In this document: positions 57,796 through 64,000 of the stretch, piece after piece
Layout of the letters: each line of letters starts with the position of its first letter
Numbering within the stretch: position 1 is the stretch's first letter
Assembly: GCA_019307815.1 (NCBI GenBank)
Contig: JAFDIV010000001.1
Location: forward strand, 124,001 to 188,000
Direction: 5' to 3'
Length of the DNA stretch: 64,000 nt
Source: Deltaproteobacteria bacterium
GTDB taxonomy: Bacteria; Desulfobacterota; DSM-4660; Desulfatiglandales; Desulfatiglandaceae
Program-made: the position numbers and the translations under genes
The notes under the pieces: model-generated
What the model saw: the letters and a program-made list of their open reading frames with translations, nothing else
What the model was told of the DNA's origin: nothing
Database searches by the model: none

Positions 57796-58557
57796 AGATT
57801 TATTCTCCTTAAAAAAACATTACTACCACAAAGTAGTAATAGTGGCAGAGTATACATTAAAAGTCAAGGGACAGAAGGCCTTCTCTTATTTCCTAGGGGC
57901 CCGATAAAAGTGTATCTCATTCGGGGCGGATCCATCAATGCACAAATGGGGAATTCCTATTATTATGGCTTCCTGTAACTACCTACTTTAAACCCGGATT
58001 ATGCGCCAATCTTCTAATTGACTCGTGGGGCAACATATTACACTGTTCTGGCACCACCTGCTTGGTGAGAGATAATGCCTGCCTGCCAGAGCCCAGGCGC
58101 AGGCAGGGGCCATTCCCTCTGCTGCTTTCCTGTGGGGAGGAGCGGCAGCTCCGAGAAATCTTTTCGAACACAATCATGCAAAGATTTCTCCTCCGCTTAC
58201 GCGGGAGTGGAAATGACATTGTTGGGCTTCGGACCAAAAGTGAGTACGTGATATGCTACTTCCGCCAACACCCATTGCCCTAAATGGATTCAGTCGGCGT
58301 TCGCGCGCAATCTGGGTTAAAATAATAAGCTCAAAAAAGCTTTGCAAACTGGAGCAACAGCCCATTTTTCCCTTTTGATTATTTTGGCTCTGGCAAAGAA
58401 AAAGCTTGCTTTTTGCTGAAAAGGGTTTATGGTAAAAGGTGTCCATCAAGGAGGAGTCCTTGGTGGAGAGATGGTTTCGTACTCAGGAAGGATCCATTTG
58501 ACAGAGTGGCCCCTGATGTTTGGAACCAGGAAAATTATTGAGAAAGGGGGTGTCACT
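57796..58557. repeat. 760-nt gap with palindromic dispersed repeats before csp
   Basis: It contains the GC-rich palindrome at 58077-58111 and a larger imperfect palindrome at 58141-58197 (AGCGG...GAGAAATCTTT and AAAGATTTCTC...CCGCT, inner arms 11 bp perfect). The latter is typical of a REP/MITE-like element. The track ORFs here on both strands are compositionally odd and have no Shine-Dalgarno. The csp promoter and long 5' leader should lie in 58300-58557. Confidence 0.5.
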
Positions 58558-58758
58558 ATGGCAAATGGAATCGTGAAGTGGTTCAGTGACCAAAAAGGTT
58601 ACGGCTTCATCGAGCAGGAAGACGGCCCTGATGTGTTCGTGCATCATACGGGCATCAATGGCAGCGGTTTCAAGACTCTGCGAGAAGGTGATCGCGTCAC
58701 GTTCGAGATTGAGCAGGGCGCAAAGGGTCCTGCGGCCGTAAACGTAACCGTAGTTTAA
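58558..58758 (+). CDS. Cold-shock protein (CspA family)
   Basis: 66 residues from ATG 58558 (track start is too long). Single cold-shock domain with RNP1 KGYGFIEQ and RNP2 VFVHHTGI, plus [10 protein letters not shown] at the N-terminus. It binds single-stranded RNA/DNA and melts mRNA structure. Shine-Dalgarno AAAGGGGGTG. A strong terminator follows 22 nt after the stop. Confidence 0.95.
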   Translation: MANGIVKWFSDQKGYGFIEQEDGPDVFVHHTGINGSGFKTLREGDRVTFEIEQGAKGPAAVNVTVV

Positions 58759-58780
58759 TATCCGACTTCGGTAAAAGACA

Positions 58781-58825
58781 ACAGGGGCATTTTTCTATCT
58801 CTTGAGGAAATGCCCCTGTTTTTTT
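58781..58825. terminator. Strong intrinsic terminator behind csp
   Basis: ACAGGGGCATTT (58781-58792) pairs perfectly with AAATGCCCCTGT (58808-58819), 12 bp, followed by a T-run to 58825. It serves the csp gene. LarE converges from the other side and ends 12 nt later; its 3' side lacks an A-run long enough for an obvious reverse terminator. Confidence 0.9.
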
Positions 58826-58836
58826 GCTCTCCAGCA

Positions 58837-59679
58837 TTAGCTGTTCAATCCTCGATTCATCTTTCCGCTTGTATATCCTTCCAGGTCTAATGCCACATGA
58901 TGGTAACCGATGTCCCGCAGGACCTTCACCACCTCATCCCGCAGGCCCTTTTCCATAGCCCTGGCCAGATCATCAGGAGGCAGCTCAATGCGGGCCACAT
59001 GGCCATGATGCCTTACCCGGACCTGCGTGAAGCCCTTTTCCAAAAGGAACGCCTCGGCTGTTTCTATCATTTTCAGCTTTTCCATGGTGATGGGCTCGGC
59101 ATAAGGAATTCTTGTGGCAAGGCAACTCATGGATGGTCTGTTCCATGTGGCAAGGCCCATTTCTCTTGCCAGATACCGAATTTCTTCCTTCCCCAGATAC
59201 ACATCTAGGAGAGGCGCTACAGCCCCCATTTCACGGGCAGCGCGGAACCCGGGCCTAAAATCACCAAGATCATCCCGATTGGCCCCGTGGGCTACATGGG
59301 CCATCCCCTCTTCTTTGGCGATGCGCAAGAGCATCTTCAGCAGGGCCCGCTTGCAGTGATAGCAGCGGTCTGGTCCGTTGGCCAAAAACTCGGCCTGCCC
59401 CATCTCTTTGGAAGGGAATAGGATGTGGCGTACGTCATGGTCCAGGGCAAAGCGCTTGGCAGCCTCCCTTTCCCAGGAGGGATGTATGGGAGAGATAGCG
59501 GTAGCAGCTACCACGCATTCTTTACCCAAGGTTTCCCTGGCAAAGGCGAGGAGAAGACTGCTGTCTGTTCCACCGGAGAAGGCTACAACCATGGAGCCTA
59601 ATTCTTTGAGGCGGGCCCTAAGGGCCTCAGCCTTTTCCTTTATTCCTTTTTTGTCTGGATGGTTTGGTCTTTTTCCCAT
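58837..59679 (-). CDS. larE: LarE-like ATP-dependent sacrificial sulfur transferase
   Basis: About 280 residues. PP-loop VVAFSGGTDSSLLLAFA. The sacrificial-sulfur cysteine position is kept in SMSCLATRIPYAEP, and CYHCKRALL matches family patterns. LarE supplies sulfur to the pyridinium pincer of the nickel cofactor of lactate racemase-type enzymes. Neither larB/larC nor larA is in the window. ATG 59679 or TTG 59694 may be the start; both lie inside the end of the DUF4340 gene, which is expected for translational coupling. Confidence 0.85.
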   Translation of the reverse strand: MGKRPNHPDKKGIKEKAEALRARLKELGSMVVAFSGGTDSSLLLAFARETLGKECVVAATAISPIHPSWEREAAKRFALDHDVRHILFPSKEMGQAEFLANGPDRCYHCKRALLKMLLRIAKEEGMAHVAHGANRDDLGDFRPGFRAAREMGAVAPLLDVYLGKEEIRYLAREMGLATWNRPSMSCLATRIPYAEPITMEKLKMIETAEAFLLEKGFTQVRVRHHGHVARIELPPDDLARAMEKGLRDEVVKVLRDIGYHHVALDLEGYTSGKMNRGLNS

Positions 59680-60715
59680 GTGGTTTTTCAACAAGGTCTT
59701 CGGGTTTTTTCAGAAAGGCCTCCGCCGCCCACTTGGGTATTATAAACACCCATCGGCTGAATCGGTCATTTATTTGTTTGGCCTTTTGTGCAGCCTCCTT
59801 CTTTATCTGGAGATAGTATTCCTTTTTGTTTGTGCCTTTTGGAGCGGCAGTGCGGATGTGGTAACGTACACCATCAAAGAGTTCATAGGTGATGGTTGTT
59901 TCTTGATCCAGCCCCAAGGTTTGAGGGTCAGTAGCCGGATCAAGCACGTCTTGCAGCCACAGGGAGGAAACGGCCCGCTCCAGGCGTTTTAGCTTGGACT
60001 GGTTGATTTTGCTGCCTTTCAAGGGCCCGATCGGCTCAAGGCCCTTTCCCTTTTCGGTCCGTTCAAAGGCATAAATGAGCTTGTCTGCTTTGCCAGTGGC
60101 TGAAATGCGTCTTATTTGCTCCGGGGGTACCTTCAAGAGTTTTTTGTCCAGCCAATTGACAGGATCCGTTTCAGTGAGCGGAAATGTTCTGTCCACAAGA
60201 AAGATGTCGGTTTTGCCCGCAATTCTTACATATTGGCCTGCCCTCGGGAAACCGGCCTTTTGGCTCCGGCGGGTCTTTCCGAGAATGACCTCGGCCACAG
60301 TGGAGCCTTTTTCGTCTCTGAGTGAAATCAATGTACCTTTTTCTTCTTTTTTGGCCGTTTTGTCTAGGGGTGAGTGAAGGGAAAGCCGGGCAAGCACATC
60401 TTGGGATCCTTGGAACCGCCTTCCTATCTTAAGTTGGGCCATCTTTCGCAACAAATCGACAATCCTTGAAAAGTCCGCCGGATACCCATACCTTTCCACC
60501 ACTTCCCAGTGGCCTTTTCCCCTTCGGAGGCTCACCTTTTTCTCAGGGCCTTGAATGGTAACCCAGGCAATTTTGTTTACGGCCAGATCATGAAAAAGGG
60601 GTGTGCCTAGGGCTTCTTGTTGTTTTGTTCCCCCCTTTTTGTGAAGAGATATGCCCACAATGGCAGCCAGAGCTGCCAGAACACCCAATAGAAAGACCAG
60701 GGTTTTTGTTCTCAT
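59627..60715 (-). CDS. DUF4340 domain protein of a Gld-type ABC system
   Basis: 362 residues. One N-terminal helix (VFLLGVLAALAAIVGISLH), then two or more copies of the DUF4340 beta-rich module: VNKIAWVTIQGPEKKVSLRRGKGHWEVVERYGYPADFSRIVDLLRKMAQLKIGRR and further VAEVILGKTRRSQKAG...YVRIAGKTDIFLVDR. It is exported, membrane-anchored and acts outside the cytoplasm with GldG-like protein. The last 68 nt overlap larE; the Lys-rich C-terminus (KKTKPSRQKRNKGKG) is a consequence. It overlaps the GldG gene by 4 nt. Confidence 0.8.
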   Translation of the reverse strand: MRTKTLVFLLGVLAALAAIVGISLHKKGGTKQQEALGTPLFHDLAVNKIAWVTIQGPEKKVSLRRGKGHWEVVERYGYPADFSRIVDLLRKMAQLKIGRRFQGSQDVLARLSLHSPLDKTAKKEEKGTLISLRDEKGSTVAEVILGKTRRSQKAGFPRAGQYVRIAGKTDIFLVDRTFPLTETDPVNWLDKKLLKVPPEQIRRISATGKADKLIYAFERTEKGKGLEPIGPLKGSKINQSKLKRLERAVSSLWLQDVLDPATDPQTLGLDQETTITYELFDGVRYHIRTAAPKGTNKKEYYLQIKKEAAQKAKQINDRFSRWVFIIPKWAAEAFLKKPEDLVEKPHGKKTKPSRQKRNKGKG

Positions 60716-62571
60716 GGCCTTTTCATCCTCCTATGGCGATGCCAAGCAAGCAGTAACCCTGCCATAGACACACAAAAGGGCATAGCAAAGATGTTAATGG
60801 CCTTAAGTGTTCTTCCAAGGCACTCAATATCAGCCCTCAGATTCTTCCTCACCTCTTTGAGTTCTTTTTTGATCCGCTGTTTCTTTTCCCTGAACCGGGC
60901 AATCTCCCTTTCCTGCTCGGGACTGATAATCAGTTTTTGGGAAGGATCCTTTTGTTGCTCCAATTCTCGGAGTTTTTTGTTTGTGGCCTCCACTTGTCTG
61001 GCCAGTTCCTGTTCCTTGGCCAGCCACCGCTGTTGTGCCCGGCGCTGCAAGGCAATGACCGTGGTAAATGGCCTTTCAAATCGTCCCCGGGATCGGATGC
61101 TGATAAGCTCATCGCCTCCTGTCAACATCTCGCAGGCATTGGCCACAAAGTTTAGATTGTCATTAAACATCTTTGTGAGCACAAAACCCAGTACGCGTCT
61201 CTTTTGGACATAAAAGCGGTCAGCCAGCATGTCAGCATCGGCTACGATGATAATGGTTGATTCCTTTTTGGCCTCCTTGATTTGTTTGGCTAAAGAATTC
61301 TTTTTATAAGGAGGGCCTGCGGGAAAGGCGGTCTTGAATTTGCCTCTTACTTGGGCGATCAGGGTAAAGGGCTCGGGCGCGGCCCTGAATTCCCTACGGA
61401 TGGCCTCTGGGCCAAGACTGGTCTTAAATGAATCAAACAAGGCCGCATTCTTGCTGGTGCGGACAAGGGGGGTAAAGGAGTATGGGCTCTGGGGAGACTT
61501 TTGTAAGGCACCTGCAACGGGAAAGAGCATCTTTTCCAGCTTGGAGGTAATAATTTCCTTAGATGCAAAGGTGTCGTCTCTGGCGCTGATCCATAGGGGG
61601 CTCTGCACCACCCTGTTGCCTCGACTCCTTAGAGTAGTGGGCTGATCCAGGTCAGCTACGACCTTGGATGCATCCATCCTAATGCCCCATGCCCGAAACA
61701 GGGTCTTAAGTGATGATTTGGACGGTTGTATGAGATTCCTTTGGCCTTGGGATTGATCAGACAGGCAAAAAGGGTCCACAAAAACAAGGGCATTTTTGCC
61801 CGAAAGCACAAACTGATCTATTGCATACTGAAGTTTTTGGTTAAGATTTTTGGGGTGCACTATAATGAGGAGATCTATGTCCGGGTCAATCTTATCTGCA
61901 AAAAGGCCGATTTGGCGGACATCATAACTTTTTTTGAGTTCTGAGACAAAGAGCCAGGGAGCGGAGGCCCCTTGCCATTGCCTTGAGGTGGCTTCTCCAA
62001 AGACGGGCAGGGTGCTGATGATCCCAATGATCTTTTTCTTGGGGCTTTGGACCCTATAGATACTCCGTGTGATATCGTATTCCAGAAGCTCTTCCCTTGC
62101 TGGGTCCAGGAACGGGATTATATCCTCCTGGTCGGCGGCGGTGAAGACAAGCCCGCAATACATCCTATCGCCAGTTCCCAATTGTAGGGGGCGAAGTCCG
62201 TATTTTTGGGCCCAGTCCTCTTCATCCGAGTCAGGCCTTGGATCATATTTTTGAACCCTCACCTTGCCCCTTGCAGCATGTTCATATTCGGCCAAGAATT
62301 CCTCCACACGTCTGACATAGAGCTTTAGGTCTGTGGGAAGGTTTCTGCTGCTCCGGTTGAAGAAAAAGGAGATGGTCACGGGCACAGTGATCCGTTCCAG
62401 TATCTTTTTGCTGCCTTTAGAAAGGGAATAGATCTTTTCCTCTGTCACATCCCAGCGCACATTGGCAAAGGACAGCAGGACATTGACCAGAATGATGATC
62501 AGAAAGACCACCCCCAGTCCCATGAAGGAGACCAGAACCCTGCGCACACCCATATTCATCTTGTCTGCCAT
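60712..62571 (-). CDS. GldG-like ABC-associated membrane protein
   Basis: 619 residues. N-terminal membrane helix (VLVSFMGLGVVFLIIILVNVLLSFA), an extracytoplasmic ABC_transp_aux domain (YSLSKGSKKILERITVPVTISFFFNR, VQKYDPRPDSDEEDWAQKYGLRPLQL, KKIIGIISTLPVFGE, YDVRQIGLFADKIDPDIDLLIIVHPKN), then VFVDPF and IIVADADMLADRFY. A Glu/Lys/Arg-rich coiled coil (RQVEATNKKLRELEQQKDPSQ...) precedes a final helix. The family is named after gliding GldG, but homologues occur widely in non-gliding bacteria; function is unclear. It overlaps DUF4340 by 4 nt. Confidence 0.85.
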   Translation of the reverse strand: MADKMNMGVRRVLVSFMGLGVVFLIIILVNVLLSFANVRWDVTEEKIYSLSKGSKKILERITVPVTISFFFNRSSRNLPTDLKLYVRRVEEFLAEYEHAARGKVRVQKYDPRPDSDEEDWAQKYGLRPLQLGTGDRMYCGLVFTAADQEDIIPFLDPAREELLEYDITRSIYRVQSPKKKIIGIISTLPVFGEATSRQWQGASAPWLFVSELKKSYDVRQIGLFADKIDPDIDLLIIVHPKNLNQKLQYAIDQFVLSGKNALVFVDPFCLSDQSQGQRNLIQPSKSSLKTLFRAWGIRMDASKVVADLDQPTTLRSRGNRVVQSPLWISARDDTFASKEIITSKLEKMLFPVAGALQKSPQSPYSFTPLVRTSKNAALFDSFKTSLGPEAIRREFRAAPEPFTLIAQVRGKFKTAFPAGPPYKKNSLAKQIKEAKKESTIIIVADADMLADRFYVQKRRVLGFVLTKMFNDNLNFVANACEMLTGGDELISIRSRGRFERPFTTVIALQRRAQQRWLAKEQELARQVEATNKKLRELEQQKDPSQKLIISPEQEREIARFREKKQRIKKELKEVRKNLRADIECLGRTLKAINIFAMPFCVSMAGLLLAWHRHRRMKRP

Positions 62572-62584
62572 GATCAGCTCTCCT

Positions 62585-63331
62585 TTAGATGCTCCTCCGA
62601 TATTGGAGTATCACACCATTTGCAAAGAGCATAAAGGCAATTACAGAGACAAAATATACGATGTCCCGTAGGTCAATGACTCCCCGCTGAAGGGAGGCGA
62701 AGTGGGAGATGAAGCTGAATCCAGAGACAATATCCACAAGCCATAGGGGTGCCCAGCCCGACAGGGCCCCTGTAACCGGAGGCCAGCCTGCCAAGACAAA
62801 AAAGAGGCAGATGACCACCGAGACAATGAAGCTGATGACCTGATTCCGTGTTAGCGATGAGGTCATGCTCCCAATACTGAGATAAGCCCCCGCCAACAGA
62901 AAGCTCCCAAAATAGCCCGCCACGATGGCGCCCATGTCTGGATGCCCCAGATAGATCACTGTGAGCACCAAGGGAAACGTGAGCAAGAGGCCCAGGGAGA
63001 CAAAAAGCCATGCGGCCAGAAATTTTCCTAGCACCACTTCAGGCAGGGTGACAGGCAGTGTCAGGATTAATTCAATGGTCCCGCTTCGTCTTTCATCAGC
63101 CCAGAGACGCATGGCAACTGCCGGGACCAGGAAAAGGAAGATCCAAGGAATCCACTCAAAAAAGGCTCGAAGGTCGGCCTGTCCTGCCTCATAAAAGTGG
63201 CTCACGGAAAAGGTGAAAAACCCACAAAGCAGCAAGAAGATCACAATGAATACATAGGCAACAGGAGAGCCGAAATAACCTCCCAGCTCTTTTTTAATCA
63301 CGGCCTTCACGTTTCTCAAGGATCGTGTCAT
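62585..63331 (-). CDS. ABC-2 type permease (GldF-like)
   Basis: 248 residues with six hydrophobic segments. N-terminal KKELGGYFGSPVAYVFIVIFLLLCGFFTFS, WIPWIFLFLVPAVAMRLWADERRSGTIELILTLPVT (the ABC-2 permease signature), FVSLGLLLTFPLVLTVI. It forms the channel for the ATPase encoded 14 nt upstream. It lies 13 nt before the GldG-like gene. Confidence 0.88.
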   Translation of the reverse strand: MTRSLRNVKAVIKKELGGYFGSPVAYVFIVIFLLLCGFFTFSVSHFYEAGQADLRAFFEWIPWIFLFLVPAVAMRLWADERRSGTIELILTLPVTLPEVVLGKFLAAWLFVSLGLLLTFPLVLTVIYLGHPDMGAIVAGYFGSFLLAGAYLSIGSMTSSLTRNQVISFIVSVVICLFFVLAGWPPVTGALSGWAPLWLVDIVSGFSFISHFASLQRGVIDLRDIVYFVSVIAFMLFANGVILQYRRSI

Positions 63332-63345
63332 GGATCTGCTCCTTG

Positions 63346-64000
63346 TTATTTGGAAGCGGACGTTGTGATGGCACGGAAGACCTGATTCAGCCTGCCTTCC
63401 TCTCTGGAAAAGGAAAGGACCTTGCAGTTCATGTTGGCAAGTCTGTGGATCAGTTCATTGGCAATGCTGCTGTCTATTTCTTGGGGATAGACCCGAAGTG
63501 TCAGGATGCCCTTGTCTCGACCCAACTCCTCCACCCTCTTTACCACTTCCATGGCCCTGATTTGATTAAGGTGGCCTTGCTCCTGGTCTGAGGGTAATTC
63601 CAACGTCACCCGAAACGAGCCATGGATTGGCGAAGTGGCCTTCAATCCTTCGGGCGTGTCGTCGGCCACGATTTTTCCCCCAGCAATGATGATGACCCGG
63701 GTGCAGACGGCCTCCACCTCTTCCAGGATATGGGTGGACAGGATAATGGTCTTTTCCTTGGCCATTTCCCGGATCATGGATCTGACCTCGTGTTTTTGAT
63801 TCGGGTCAAGGCCGTCAGTGGGCTCGTCCATGATCAGGTACTCTGGATCATGCAGGATACTTTGGGCAAAGCAGACCCGCTGCTTGTAACCCTTTGACAG
63901 GGTGCCCACGGGCTGGTACCGAACCTCTGAGAGAAAGCATCTTTCAATGATTTCATCCAGTTTTTTGGCCTTTTCCTTTCCAGAGAAACCTCGGATCTCG
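63346..64000 (-). CDS. ABC transporter ATPase (GldA-like), truncated by window end
   Basis: The frame stays open to the window edge (EIRGFSGKEKAKKLDEIIER, then CFLSEVRYQPVGTLSKGYKQ), so the track's start at 63909 is not the true one. Signature LSKGYKQRVCFAQSILHDP and Walker B YLIMDEPTDGLDP are visible, with STHILEEVEAV (H-loop). Walker A lies outside. The C-terminal extension (residues after about 100 in this part) is typical of DrrA/CcmA-like exporters. It is the first visible gene of the Gld-type set. Confidence 0.9.
   Translation of the reverse strand, partial: EIRGFSGKEKAKKLDEIIERCFLSEVRYQPVGTLSKGYKQRVCFAQSILHDPEYLIMDEPTDGLDPNQKHEVRSMIREMAKEKTIILSTHILEEVEAVCTRVIIIAGGKIVADDTPEGLKATSPIHGSFRVTLELPSDQEQGHLNQIRAMEVVKRVEELGRDKGILTLRVYPQEIDSSIANELIHRLANMNCKVLSFSREEGRLNQVFRAITTSASK

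Noticed and set aside
57796-58440. Several 60-90 codon track ORFs in the gap before csp
   Set aside because: They lie over palindromic repeats on both strands, lack ribosome sites and show no family features.

Overview
The window looks like chromosome of a Desulfobacterota (deltaproteobacterial) bacterium. The evidence is indirect. It carries archaeal-type early shikimate enzymes (ADH synthase plus 3-dehydroquinate synthase II) beside a complete trp operon. It also has an Aquifex-type aconitase, a ptsH-ptsI pair without sugar PTS genes, an inositol-phosphate/DIPP-synthase operon, and a tmRNA tag ending ALAA. Base composition is roughly balanced. No rRNA, tRNA, CRISPR array, transposase or phage gene was seen.

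Layout. 1-6318: housekeeping genes (trmD end, SPOUT methyltransferase, rplS, rnhB, yraN, rsmI, ptsH, ptsI, smpB, ssrA). 6319-13740: a looser, partly decayed stretch with a frameshifted zinc-ribbon/cyclase/ATPase/TPR regulator, a 22-codon Rossmann-fold remnant, a frameshifted RHH antitoxin, an HD-GYP protein, a thioesterase and a DUF2784 protein. 13794-24177 (minus): a catabolic and uptake cluster with an M20 peptidase, a solute-binding protein, two tandem M29/NicX-like proteins, a complete Liv-type ABC transporter, a nitroreductase and an Lrp/AsnC regulator. 24444-29638 (minus): the aromatic operon ADHS-pheA-tyrA-DHQS II-aroA. 30572-39708 (plus): trpEGDCFBA, an SSS transporter and a PanE-like reductase. 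39775-48116: small secreted proteins, a beta-barrel protein, an MBL hydrolase, a ferritin-like protein, DUF488, a thioesterase, DUF72 and aconitase. 48232-55597 (minus): an inositol/glycoconjugate operon. 56065-64000: YcaO-TPR, a cold-shock protein, LarE and a Gld-type ABC system that runs off the window end.

The most interesting part is the 0.9-kb space between the divergent aromatic and trp operons. Reading it by eye gives two face-to-face promoters and three attenuators. One is a trp leader peptide with three consecutive Trp codons and a 12-bp antiterminator. On the other strand are two tandem attenuators preceding the shikimate/Phe/Tyr operon, each with a leader ORF rich in Trp, Phe and Tyr codons and with mutually exclusive antiterminator and terminator helices. 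A fourth, decayed copy of the trp leader, including the start of trpE, lies about 11.8 kb downstream at 42211-42425. The leader peptides are mostly too short for the ORF track.

Together the genes make chorismate by the aspartate-semialdehyde-derived route and send it to Phe, Tyr and Trp, with both branches apparently sensed by ribosome stalling at aromatic codons. All functional calls rest on motif recognition from the given translations; no database search was run.
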